A DNA stretch of 15,436 bases from NCBI GenBank assembly GCA_021323835.1, contig JAJPKI010000087.1, positions 1 to 15,436 of the forward strand. The letters run 5' to 3'. The DNA is from Verrucomicrobiota bacterium (GTDB taxonomy: Bacteria; Verrucomicrobiota; Verrucomicrobiia; Limisphaerales; UBA11358). Position numbers and translations under genes: made by a program. The notes under the pieces were generated by a model, which saw nothing but the letters and a program-made list of their open reading frames with translations, had not been told where the DNA came from and searched no databases. How positions within the stretch are numbered: the stretch's first letter is position 1; each line of letters opens with the position of its first letter. Positions 1-7,701 of the stretch are shown here, one piece after another.

Positions 1-1
1 A

Positions 2-52
2 ATCATGCCGGTTGCGGACTTCGCTGGAAATTTCGTCTAGGGCTATGACGGT
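2..52 (+). pseudogene. treZ: Upstream in-frame part of treZ, interrupted by a TAG
   Basis: Read in the same frame as the gene that follows, these bases give I-M-P-V-A-D-F-A-G-N-F-V-stop-G-Y-D-G. This matches the conserved TreZ stretch usually written MPVADFPGRFGWGYDG. The stop is TAG at 38-40 and sits where the family has Trp (TGG), a single-base change; the codon before it is GTC where Gly (GGC) is expected. Homology continues on both sides of the stop, so the real reading frame does not begin downstream of it. Either the gene carries a nonsense mutation or the first bases of this contig contain errors. The true N-terminus lies before the window. Confidence 0.6.
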
Positions 53-1435
53 GTGAATTTGTTTGCGCCGTCACGCTTGTATGGAACGCCCGAAGATTTT
101 CGCCGTTTCGTCAATCGCGCGCACGCGCTTGACATCGGTGTGATTTTGGATGTCGTCTATAATCATTTCGGTCCCAGCGGAAATTTTTTGCGCAAATTTT
201 CAGGGGATTATTTTTCTGACCGTTATTTCAACGAATGGGGCGACCCGATTAATTTCGACTGCGAACATTCCGCGTCGGTTCGCGAATTTTTTCTGACGAA
301 CGCAGCGTATTGGATTTCTGAATTTCATCTGGACGGCTTGCGGCTCGATGCGACGCAGCAAATTTTTGATTCGTCGCCGCGCAATGTCATTTCGGAAATC
401 ATTCATGCTGCGCGAAATGCCGCCGACGGCCGTAAAATTTTTATTCTGGCCGAAAATGAGCCGCAGGAGGCGAAAATGATTCGCGCCAATTCTCTGGGCG
501 GTTTCGATGCCGATGCGATTTGGAACGACGATTTTCATCACAGCGCCATGGTCGCGCTCACCGGTCGCAACGAGGCGTATTACACCGATTACAAAGGCAC
601 GCCGCAGGAATTTATTTCCGCCGTCAAGCACGGATTTCTATATCAAGGCCAGTGGTATTTCTGGCAGAAAAAATTTCGCGGCACGCCCGTGCTCGACGTG
701 CCGGCGGAGCAATTCATCGCCTATTTGCAAAACCACGACCAAATTGCGAATTCACTTCGCGGTCAGCGGTTGCATCAAATCACCAGTCCTGGCCGCAGCC
801 GCGCCATGACGGCGCTGCTGTTGCTCGGGCCAAACACGCCGATGCTTTTTCAGGGCCAGGAATTCGCCGCGTCTGCGCCGTTTCTTTATTTCGCGGATCA
901 CGAACCCGAATTGGCGGTGAAGGTCGTCGAAGGCCGGCGGAAATTTCTATCGCAATTTCGCAGCCTTGCTTCTGTGGAAATGGACCCGTTCATTGCCAAC
1001 CCGGCGGATAAAAATACTTTTGCGTGCTGCAAGCTGGATTTTTCCGAGCGCAAAAGGCATTCCGGCATTTACCAATTGCATCGTGATTTACTTTGCTTGC
1101 GTAAAGGCGATTCCGTTTTCAGCCGTCCGCATGCACTCGATGGCGCGGTGCTCGGCGCGGAATCGTTTCTGTTGCGATTTTTTGGCGACGATGACGACGA
1201 CCGTTTATTGATTGTCAATTTGGGAATTGATTTGCATTTGTCGCCCGCGCCCGAGCCATTGCTCGCGCCGCCGGAAGATTCAAAATGGGATTTGCTCTGG
1301 TCGAGTGAAGAGCCGATTTACGGCGGCAGTGGCACGCCGCCGTTCAACGGGGAAAATTGGGAAATCACCGGCCACGCCGCACTCGTTTTCAAATCACAAA
1401 AAATTTCTCATGGAAAAACTGATTCGCAAAATTGA
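53..1435 (+). CDS. treZ: Malto-oligosyltrehalose trehalohydrolase (GH13), 5'-incomplete
   Basis: TreZ cleaves the alpha-1,4 bond next to the terminal trehalose of maltooligosyltrehalose in the cytoplasm, releasing trehalose; its usual partner TreY is not in the window. Counting from the first codon here, GH13 region I is DVVYNH (33-38), region II DGLRLDAT with nucleophile Asp99, region III ILAENE with acid/base Glu134, and region IV QNHD with Asp229. The stretch around FLYQGQWYFWQ and MLFQGQEFAASAPFLYF is typical of TreZ rather than of branching enzymes. The family is near 600 residues, so about 130 N-terminal residues (the CBM48-like domain and barrel start) are missing. The GTG at 53 is only the first possible start after the TAG at 38-40; homology runs through it, so it is not the native start. 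The 3' end overlaps the debranching-enzyme gene by 26 bases, suggesting co-transcription. Confidence 0.9.
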   Translation: MNLFAPSRLYGTPEDFRRFVNRAHALDIGVILDVVYNHFGPSGNFLRKFSGDYFSDRYFNEWGDPINFDCEHSASVREFFLTNAAYWISEFHLDGLRLDATQQIFDSSPRNVISEIIHAARNAADGRKIFILAENEPQEAKMIRANSLGGFDADAIWNDDFHHSAMVALTGRNEAYYTDYKGTPQEFISAVKHGFLYQGQWYFWQKKFRGTPVLDVPAEQFIAYLQNHDQIANSLRGQRLHQITSPGRSRAMTALLLLGPNTPMLFQGQEFAASAPFLYFADHEPELAVKVVEGRRKFLSQFRSLASVEMDPFIANPADKNTFACCKLDFSERKRHSGIYQLHRDLLCLRKGDSVFSRPHALDGAVLGAESFLLRFFGDDDDDRLLIVNLGIDLHLSPAPEPLLAPPEDSKWDLLWSSEEPIYGGSGTPPFNGENWEITGHAALVFKSQKISHGKTDSQN

Positions 1436-3440
1436 AATTCCGCGAACATCGAACGACGAAACGCACGCCGTATTGCGCCGGCAATGGCTCATCGCGAACG
1501 GCCTCGGTGGTTATGCGAGCGGCACGATTAGCGGCGGCTTGAGCTGGCGTTATCACGGCCTGCTTATCGCCGCGCTCTCCGAGCCGCACGGACGTCTGAT
1601 GCTGCTCAATCAACTTGCCGAGTCCGTGAAAATTGACGGCGATTGGCAACAAATTTCCGATGTGGAAGTTCCGCATGAAAAAAATCTTTCCGCGTGTCCG
1701 TATTTGAAAGAATTCCGGCTGGAAAATCTTTTGCCGGTTTGGCGTTACGAAATGGACGATGTCGTCATCGAAAAAGAAATTCTCCTGTTGCACGGGCAAA
1801 ACACGGCTCACATCAATTATCGTTTGCTGTCCAATCATGAGCGTGTGCAAATTCAATTGCAGCCGTTCGTGCATTTTCGGAAACATGAACAGCCGGTGAC
1901 CCGCGAAATGCCGGAAAGTTATTTTCTCACCGTCAACGGCCGGCGTTACGAACTCGCCACGCCGCATTTGCCGTCGCTAAAAATGACTTTAAGCGCCGAC
2001 GACGTTTGTTTTTCAAACGACGGCGGCTCGCGTCGCGAAATTTTTTACGAACGCGACGCCGAGCGCGGCTGCGAATCCCGCGGTGTGCTTTACAGTCCGG
2101 GATTTTTTCGCTTCGAATTGACGCCGCGCAAAATGGCGACGTTCGTCGCGTCGGCGGAAACATGGGAAGAAATGCTCGCGCTTTCGCCGGATGAAGCGCT
2201 GGAATTGCATCACGTTCGCTGCGAGCGGTTGCTGCAATTGGCAAATCCAAAAACTCGCGCGCGTCCGGCAGCCGATTTGGTTCTCGCCGCCGACCAATTC
2301 ATTGTTAAACCCGTCGGGCGTGTCGCCGACATCGCGCGTGCGAGCGCGGCGGGCGACGACGTGCGCACGGTCATTGCCGGTTATCACTGGTTCACCGATT
2401 GGGGACGCGACACGATGATTAGCCTCGAAGGTTTGACGCTCACGACCGGTCGCGAATTGGAAGCGAAATGGATCTTACGCACGTTCGCGCGGCACATTCG
2501 CGACGGCTTGATTCCAAATCTGTTTCCCGAAGCCGAGCATCGCGGACTTTATCACACTGCCGACGCGACGCTTTGGTTTTTCCACGCGATTGACCGCTAC
2601 GTCAATTGCACGAACGACCGCCACACGTTGCGCGCGTTGTTGCCAAAACTTTTGGACATCATCGAGCATCACGTGCGCGGAACGAAGTTTGGAATTCGCG
2701 TTGACTCGCACGACGGTTTGCTTACGCAAGGCGCGGAAGGTTATCAACTCACGTGGATGGACGCCAAAGTGGACGGCTGGGTCGTCACGCCGCGACGCGG
2801 CAAAGCCGTGGAAATCAACGCGCTTTGGTTCAACGCGCTCAAACTTTTGGAAAACTGGCTGCGCGAAGAAAAAAATGAAGCGACTGCGAATGAAATCGCC
2901 GCACGCGCGCAGCAGGCGTTCGATTCATTCAATAAACGCTTTTGGTATGCGAACGGAAATTATCTTTACGACGTCGTTGATGGCGAGAACGGCGACGATT
3001 CCGCGCTCCGTCCAAATCAAATCATTTCCATTTCATTGAAACATCCGGTGCTCGACCGGCAACATTGGAAATCTGTTTTGGAAATTGTTCGCGACAAGTT
3101 GCTGACGCCGGTTGGATTGCGTTCCCTCGCCCCGGGACACAAAGATTACAAGCCGCGATACTTCGGCGATTTGCGCGCACGCGATGCGGCGTATCATCAA
3201 GGCACTGTTTGGGCATGGCTCGTCGGCCCATTTATTGACGCGTGGCAAAAAACATTTTCCGACGACCATGAAACAATTCGCCGCGCGCTCGACGGATTCA
3301 ATTCGCATTTAGACGAAGGGTGCGCCGGTTCGATAAATGAAATTTTCGACGCCGAACCGCCGTTTACGCCGCGCGGCTGCATTGCGCAGGCTTGGAGCGT
3401 GGCGGAAGTTTTACGTTGCCTGGTTAAAATTGTCGGCTGA
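1410..3440 (+). CDS. Glycogen debranching enzyme (amylo-alpha-1,6-glucosidase type)
   Basis: A 676-residue cytoplasmic enzyme expected to hydrolyse alpha-1,6-linked glucose at branch points of glycogen or limit dextrin. The N-terminal beta-rich domain (about 1-290) carries the family signatures QWLIANGLGGYASGT (25-39) and SWRYHGLL (45-52). The C-terminal (alpha/alpha)6 barrel shows AGYHWFTDWGRD (323-334), GLIPNLFPE, LTWMDAKVDGWVVTPR, NQIISISL and YHQGTVWAWLVGPFIDAW (595-612), as in the archaeal/bacterial GDE family of about 650-700 residues. The ATG at 1410 is chosen because family homology begins within about 20 residues of it; the longer open frame upstream lies inside treZ. No strong Shine-Dalgarno is visible, so translational coupling to treZ is likely. 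Exact linkage preference is inferred from the family. Confidence 0.9.
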   Translation: MEKLIRKIEIPRTSNDETHAVLRRQWLIANGLGGYASGTISGGLSWRYHGLLIAALSEPHGRLMLLNQLAESVKIDGDWQQISDVEVPHEKNLSACPYLKEFRLENLLPVWRYEMDDVVIEKEILLLHGQNTAHINYRLLSNHERVQIQLQPFVHFRKHEQPVTREMPESYFLTVNGRRYELATPHLPSLKMTLSADDVCFSNDGGSRREIFYERDAERGCESRGVLYSPGFFRFELTPRKMATFVASAETWEEMLALSPDEALELHHVRCERLLQLANPKTRARPAADLVLAADQFIVKPVGRVADIARASAAGDDVRTVIAGYHWFTDWGRDTMISLEGLTLTTGRELEAKWILRTFARHIRDGLIPNLFPEAEHRGLYHTADATLWFFHAIDRYVNCTNDRHTLRALLPKLLDIIEHHVRGTKFGIRVDSHDGLLTQGAEGYQLTWMDAKVDGWVVTPRRGKAVEINALWFNALKLLENWLREEKNEATANEIAARAQQAFDSFNKRFWYANGNYLYDVVDGENGDDSALRPNQIISISLKHPVLDRQHWKSVLEIVRDKLLTPVGLRSLAPGHKDYKPRYFGDLRARDAAYHQGTVWAWLVGPFIDAWQKTFSDDHETIRRALDGFNSHLDEGCAGSINEIFDAEPPFTPRGCIAQAWSVAEVLRCLVKIVG

Positions 3441-3441
3441 A

Positions 3442-3505
3442 TTGCAAGTTGCGCTTGTGAATGAAATGGCGCAGGCATCGTGCAAGGAATTTTTTCTTTT
3501 GCTGG
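3442..3505 (+). terminator. Possible weak terminator after the debranching enzyme
   Basis: Just after the stop codon, TTGCA (3442-3446) can pair with TGCAA (3481-3485) and TGCGC (3450-3454) with GCGCA (3469-3473). A T-rich run (TTTTTTCTTTT) follows from about 3490. The stem has a large internal loop and a 14-base apical loop, so it is a poor intrinsic terminator by shape. The T-run is the better part of the evidence. Confidence 0.25.
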
Positions 3506-3588
3506 ATTTTTTTCCTTAAAAATTTTGGCGCGATTTTCGCTGGATAGTTCTTTTGAAATAATTTTAACAATTAAACGAAAGGAAAATT

Positions 3589-3840
3589 ATGGCCATGACA
3601 GCAGAAAAAGAAATGGAGCACATCGGCGAATCCAAAGCCATCGAGAATCACGACCACGACATGATTCATGAATTGAGCAAGCGGATTGACGCCGTGTGGC
3701 GCTTTGACCAATACATCGCGAACGCAGAAGGCGACAGCGAATTGCAGGACTTCTGGCGCGAATTAAAAGAGCAGGAACAGGAAAATGTTCATCGGCTGAA
3801 AGAATTTGTCGCCGAACACATCGAAAAAGATTGTTTCTAA
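3589..3840 (+). CDS. Small acidic His/Glu-rich helical protein, unknown function
   Basis: An 83-residue protein with no signal peptide or membrane segment. The ATG at 3589 is preceded by AAAGGA at a good distance (about 7 bases), the clearest ribosome binding site in the window; a second in-frame ATG lies two codons later. The composition is strongly charged and helical throughout. There is a His/Asp cluster NHDHDMIHEL (about 22-31), then SKRIDAVWRFDQYIANAEGDSELQDFWRE, then a second helix EQEQENVHRLKEFVAEHIEKDCF. Two long amphipathic helices with regularly placed Glu and His recall a half-ferritin or helical-hairpin fold, but I cannot confirm an ExxH metal site, so metal binding is speculation. 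It lies between two glycan-enzyme genes but has its own terminator, so it may be an independent unit. I have a vague memory of similar hypothetical proteins in this and neighbouring phyla. Confidence 0.8.
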   Translation: MAMTAEKEMEHIGESKAIENHDHDMIHELSKRIDAVWRFDQYIANAEGDSELQDFWRELKEQEQENVHRLKEFVAEHIEKDCF

Positions 3841-3860
3841 TCGTGAGCGGGTGAGGGGAC

Positions 3861-3900
3861 TGCGCCGGACGAAATCGTTCGGCGCAATTATTTTAATTTT
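3861..3900 (+). terminator. Rho-independent terminator after the small acidic protein gene
   Basis: TGCGCCGGACG (3861-3871) pairs with CGTTCGGCGCA (3876-3886) over 11 base pairs, including one G-U pair, around the loop AAAT. ATTATTTTAATTTT follows directly. It begins 20 bases after the stop codon of the plus-strand gene. On the other strand the same hairpin would close the convergent zinc-ribbon gene ending at 3933, but there it lacks an equally good downstream U tract. Confidence 0.8.
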
Positions 3901-3932
3901 GCAACAGTCACATTCGCTGCAACGAATTTAAA

Positions 3933-4385
3933 TTAGCGAACCGGTTTCGGCGCGAATTTTAGCGATTCCGTTTTCGGCAAGTTCCACGTGTGATGGCAAT
4001 GGTCGCAATATGCCTCGTGCTCAATGACGCGGAAAATGATTCCCAAATGCAGCAGCAACGTGGGCAGAAAAAATTTGCGCGTCATTTGCGGATAATTGAT
4101 TCGCAGCGACCCGCACGACGGGCAATGAATCGCGCGCTCCAGCGCGGGCGCGACTTCCGGCGCCGTGTCCAAAAAATGCGCGGCATTCTTGAAATCATTG
4201 GCGTGGACCTGCGCGCGAAACGTGGCGCGCGGCGGGCAGAGGAACAAAAATGTTTGCAGCAATCTGTCGAAATAAACGCGCGCCTCGAATCCTTTGCCGC
4301 GCAAAATTTCGACGAGCCTTTCACCGTCGCGCATATTTTCAAACAAGGCCACGTTCACCCAACTTCCATTTCCAAACTGTTTCAT
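3933..4385 (-). CDS. Zinc-ribbon protein with an internal hydrophobic segment, unknown function
   Basis: A 150-residue protein from the ATG at 4385, which has AAAGG about 7 bases upstream; an open extension to 4433 exists but lacks that site. The N-terminal part (VNVALFENMRDGERLVEILRGKGFEARV and following, to about residue 73) resembles the small DUF2007-type signal-transducing-protein fold, on pattern only. Two Cys pairs, CPSC (Cys88, Cys91) and CDHC (Cys127, Cys130) followed by HH, form a probable zinc ribbon. Between the pairs lies a hydrophobic stretch (FFLPTLLLHLGIIFRVI, about 105-121) that could be a membrane segment or a buried helix. It is convergent with the small acidic protein gene and divergent from the GH15 gene, with 98 bases between the two starts. 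No function can be assigned. Confidence 0.75.
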   Translation of the reverse strand: MKQFGNGSWVNVALFENMRDGERLVEILRGKGFEARVYFDRLLQTFLFLCPPRATFRAQVHANDFKNAAHFLDTAPEVAPALERAIHCPSCGSLRINYPQMTRKFFLPTLLLHLGIIFRVIEHEAYCDHCHHTWNLPKTESLKFAPKPVR

Positions 4386-4483
4386 AAAATGCCTTTCGTT
4401 GTTCCTGCAAAGAACGTGCCACTGAAATGGCATTTATTCAATTGCTGCATTTGCGAATCCAAATCCATCGTGTAATTTGCAAC

Positions 4484-6295
4484 ATGGAGGCGGATTATCA
4501 GCCGATTGAAAATTACGGCATTATTGGCGATTTAACCACGACCGCTCTCGTGGGCATGAACGGTTCGATTGATTTCATGTGCTTTCCCGCGTTCGATTCG
4601 CCGACGATTTTCGCAAAATTACTGGATGCCAATCGCGGCGGATATTTTCAAATCGCGCCGGCGAACGGTGAATTCAAGCAACGCCAGCGCTATTTTCCGG
4701 ACACAAATATTTTGCTCACGCGCTTTCTCGGCGAACACGGCATCGCGGAAATTTCCGATTTCATGGCCATGCAACATTTGGGTCACAGCCACAATCTCGT
4801 GCGGCGCATCAAAGTTGTGCGCGGCGAAATTCCCGTGCGCATGGTTTGTGCGCCGAAATTTGATTACGCGCGCTGTGGCCATAAAATTGAAAAGCGCCCG
4901 AACGAAATTATTTTCATTCCCGACAAAAAAAATCTGCCGCAATTGCGATTGCGCGCAAGCGTGCCCTTAAAAATTGTCAATGGCGAGGCGATTGCCGAAT
5001 TCAAATTACGCGCGGAGCAGACGGCATTTTTTATTTTGGAAAAAGCAAATGGCGAATCGCCGTCGGCAAATCCGGATTACGTTTCCGAAGCGTTCAAGGA
5101 AACGATGAATTATTGGCTCAATTGGGTTTCGCATTCCAAATATCGCGGGCGCTGGCGCGAAATGGTGAATCGCTCCGCGCTCACGCTGAAATTGCTCACG
5201 TCGCATCCGCACGGCTCGATTGTCGCCGCGCCGACGTTTGGCCTGCCGGAATTGGTCGGTGGCGAGCGCAATTGGGATTATCGCTACACGTGGATTCGCG
5301 ACGCGTCGTTCACGCTCTATGCGCTGATGCGGCTCGGCTACACGGAAGAAGCGCAGGCATTCATGCGCTGGATGGAAAAACGTTGCCAGGAATTGAAGCC
5401 GGGTCGTCCGCTGCAAGTCATGTATCGGCTCGACGGCAAATCGGAATTGCCGGAGAAAATTTTGAAACATTTCGAGGGCTACCAAAAATCGCAGCCGGTG
5501 CGCATCGGCAACGCGGCGTCGGATCAATTGCAATTGGACATTTACGGCGAATTGATGGATTCGATTTTCATTTACGACAAACATGGCGAGCCGATTTCCT
5601 ACGATTTTTGGACGAACCTTTCGCAAATCGTCGAGTGGATTTGCGGTCATTGGAAAAAACCGGACGACGGCATTTGGGAAGTGCGCGGCGGCGCGAAACA
5701 ATTTTTATATTCGCGCGCGATGTGCTGGCTGGCGATTGACCGCGCGATGCAAATCGCGCGGCGACGTGCGTATCCGGCGCCGCTCGTGCGCTGGCTGAAA
5801 GTGCGAAATAAAATTTACCAAAATATTTACGAAGAATTTTGGAATCCGAAATTGAATTCCTTCGTGCAATATCGCGGCGCAAAAAGTGTGGACGCGGCGG
5901 CATTGCTGCTGCCGCTGGTTCATTTCATGAGTCCGACCGACCCGCGCTGGAAATCCACGCTCAAAGCCATCGAAAAAAATCTCGTGGAGGATTCGCTTGT
6001 CTATCGTTACAACCCGGACAAAGCCGCGCCCGACGGCATGACCGGACGCGAAGGAACATTTTCCGTTTGCTCGTTTTGGTATGTGGAATGTCTCTCGCGC
6101 GCCGGTGATTTGCCGCAAGCACGTTTCATTTTTGAAAAAGCGCTTGGTTACGCGAATCATCTTGGCCTTTATGCCGAGCAACTTGGTCCATGCGGCGAGC
6201 ATTTGGGGAATTTTCCGCAAGCGCTCACGCACATCGCGCTCATCAGCGCGGCGTGGAACTTGAACGCGCGATTGGACGGCGACACGGGGGTTTGA
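4484..6295 (+). CDS. GH15 family glycosidase (trehalase- or glucoamylase-like)
   Basis: A 603-residue cytoplasmic enzyme with no signal peptide. The N-terminal domain opens with PIENYGIIGDLTTTALVG and GSIDFMCFPAFDSPTIFAKLLD (about 7-47), the hallmark of the trehalase-like N-terminal domain of this GH15 branch. The (alpha/alpha)6 catalytic domain has the substrate-binding WDYRYTWIRD (264-273). The probable general acid is Glu399 in IWEVRGG and the probable base Glu565 in GLYAEQ, assigned by family pattern. Length fits the family (about 600). Some members of this branch, such as the mycobacterial trehalase, hydrolyse trehalose; others release glucose from maltooligosaccharides. Sequence alone does not decide, but proximity to treZ favours trehalose or maltodextrin turnover. 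The ATG at 4484 is chosen because the family motif starts a few residues later; the upstream open frame covers the divergent spacer and is unlikely to be coding. Confidence 0.88.
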   Translation: MEADYQPIENYGIIGDLTTTALVGMNGSIDFMCFPAFDSPTIFAKLLDANRGGYFQIAPANGEFKQRQRYFPDTNILLTRFLGEHGIAEISDFMAMQHLGHSHNLVRRIKVVRGEIPVRMVCAPKFDYARCGHKIEKRPNEIIFIPDKKNLPQLRLRASVPLKIVNGEAIAEFKLRAEQTAFFILEKANGESPSANPDYVSEAFKETMNYWLNWVSHSKYRGRWREMVNRSALTLKLLTSHPHGSIVAAPTFGLPELVGGERNWDYRYTWIRDASFTLYALMRLGYTEEAQAFMRWMEKRCQELKPGRPLQVMYRLDGKSELPEKILKHFEGYQKSQPVRIGNAASDQLQLDIYGELMDSIFIYDKHGEPISYDFWTNLSQIVEWICGHWKKPDDGIWEVRGGAKQFLYSRAMCWLAIDRAMQIARRRAYPAPLVRWLKVRNKIYQNIYEEFWNPKLNSFVQYRGAKSVDAAALLLPLVHFMSPTDPRWKSTLKAIEKNLVEDSLVYRYNPDKAAPDGMTGREGTFSVCSFWYVECLSRAGDLPQARFIFEKALGYANHLGLYAEQLGPCGEHLGNFPQALTHIALISAAWNLNARLDGDTGV

Positions 6296-6362
6296 AATTG
6301 CTGCCGTTGCAAATTCAAAATTCTTTTTTTGCGCGCGCAATCCGCGTAACCTGCGCGCGGAA

Positions 6363-7655
6363 ATGAAAATCCTTGTCATTGGTTCCGGCGGACGCGAACA
6401 CGCGTTGGTTTGGAAACTCGCGCAATCGCCGCACGCTGAAAAAATTTTCTGCGCGCCGGGAAATGCCGGCATCGCGCAGGAACGGCTCGCGAAAAATTCT
6501 TCGCCGGTCGAGTGCGTGAATATTTCCGCCGAAGATTTGCCGAAGCTGCTGGCATTCGCGTTGGAAAAGAAAATTGGACTGACGGTCGTTGGTCCGGACA
6601 ATCCGCTCGCGCTTGGCATCGTGGATTTATTCCAGAAAAATGGTTTGCGCATTTGGGGGCCGAACCAAAAAGCCGCGCAATTTGAATCGTCCAAAGTTTT
6701 TTCGCAAAACTTCATGGAGAAATACGGGATTCCGACGGCACGCGCCGGAACTTTTTCCGATGCAACGGCGGCGAAGAAATTTGCCGGAGAATTGAATGGC
6801 AAATGCGCCGTGAAGGCCGACGGCTTGGCATTGGGCAAAGGCGTTTTGATTTGCGGGAATGTTTCTGAAGCGGAAAAAGCGATTGATGAAATTTTGATTT
6901 CGAAAAGTTTTGGCGCGGCGGGCGCAAAAATTGTGATTCAGGAATTTCTTGAAGGAATCGAAATTTCACTTCACGCAATTTGCGACGGCAAAACCGCAAA
7001 ACTGTTTCCGACCTCGCAAGACCACAAGCGCGCGCTTGACGGCGATAAAGGTTTGAACACTGGCGGCATGGGAACGTATTCGCCGACGCCGTTCGTGAGC
7101 GATGCAGAGTTAAAAAAAATTGGTGAGGCTATTTTAAATCCGTGGCTGCGCGGTTGCGTGGAAGAGAAAATTAATTTTTGCGGCATTTTGTATCCGGGAA
7201 TCATGCTGACAAAGACCGGCGCGAAGGTTTTGGAATTCAACGCGCGCTTCGGCGACCCGGAAACGCAGGTTTATCTCACGCGATTGGAAAATGATTTAGT
7301 GGAATTGCTCGATGCGAGTGTGAGCGGCGCGCTCGACAAAATGGAATTGCGCTGGAAACCGGAAGCGAGTGTTTGTGTGGTGATGGCCAGCGGCGGTTAT
7401 CCGGGAAATTATGAAAAGGAAAAGCCGATTCGCGGATTGGACGACGCGGCGAAATTGCCGGGCGTAAAAGTTTTTCACGCGGGAACGGCGAAAAAAGGAA
7501 ATGAAATCGTCACCAGCGGCGGTCGCGTTCTTGGCGTGACAGCGTTGGGCAAGGATTTGAAATCCGCGCAAGCCGCTGCTTATGCTGCTGTTAAAAAAAT
7601 CCATTTCGACGGCGCGCATTTCCGTCGCGACATTGCGGCGAAGGCGTTGCCTTAA
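6363..7655 (+). CDS. purD: Phosphoribosylamine-glycine ligase (GAR synthetase)
   Basis: PurD joins glycine to phosphoribosylamine using ATP, the second step of de novo purine synthesis. The 430-residue length is normal. The start MKILVIGSGGREHALVWKL and APGNAGI are the N-domain signatures. VKADGLALGKGV belongs to the ATP-grasp region, QDHKRALDGDKGLNTGGMGTYSP is the characteristic central motif, and EFNARFGDPETQ (291-302) holds the metal/ATP ligands. All key motifs are intact. The ATG at 6363 fits the family N-terminus exactly; no obvious Shine-Dalgarno precedes it. The 67-base gap from the GH15 gene leaves room for its own promoter. The downstream SHMT supplies the glycine that PurD consumes, so the neighbourhood is biochemically consistent. 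Confidence 0.97.
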   Translation: MKILVIGSGGREHALVWKLAQSPHAEKIFCAPGNAGIAQERLAKNSSPVECVNISAEDLPKLLAFALEKKIGLTVVGPDNPLALGIVDLFQKNGLRIWGPNQKAAQFESSKVFSQNFMEKYGIPTARAGTFSDATAAKKFAGELNGKCAVKADGLALGKGVLICGNVSEAEKAIDEILISKSFGAAGAKIVIQEFLEGIEISLHAICDGKTAKLFPTSQDHKRALDGDKGLNTGGMGTYSPTPFVSDAELKKIGEAILNPWLRGCVEEKINFCGILYPGIMLTKTGAKVLEFNARFGDPETQVYLTRLENDLVELLDASVSGALDKMELRWKPEASVCVVMASGGYPGNYEKEKPIRGLDDAAKLPGVKVFHAGTAKKGNEIVTSGGRVLGVTALGKDLKSAQAAAYAAVKKIHFDGAHFRRDIAAKALP

Positions 7656-7701
7656 TTCATCGGCTTTACTTCTTTTCATTTGTGAATCATTTTTAACGGA
7701 C

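Noticed and set aside
53..55. GTG as the true start of treZ
   Set aside because: Conserved TreZ sequence continues upstream of it in the same frame, through GYDG and before the TAG to MPVADF, so it is inside the gene.
4417..4432. Small inverted repeat TGCCA/TGGCA in the divergent spacer
   Set aside because: Five base pairs only, with no flanking promoter that I can support; likely chance.
6327..6358. GCGCGC repeats after a T-run before purD as a terminator
   Set aside because: The T-run lies before the hairpin on the plus strand, the wrong order for a plus-strand terminator. On the minus strand it becomes an A-run, and no gene there needs one.
5705..6838. Long minus-strand open frame of 377 codons
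   Set aside because: It runs antisense across the end of the GH15 gene and the start of purD, both firmly identified. Its product is rich in Arg, Ala, Phe and Ser without any recognisable motif, as expected for the shadow of a biased codon pattern.
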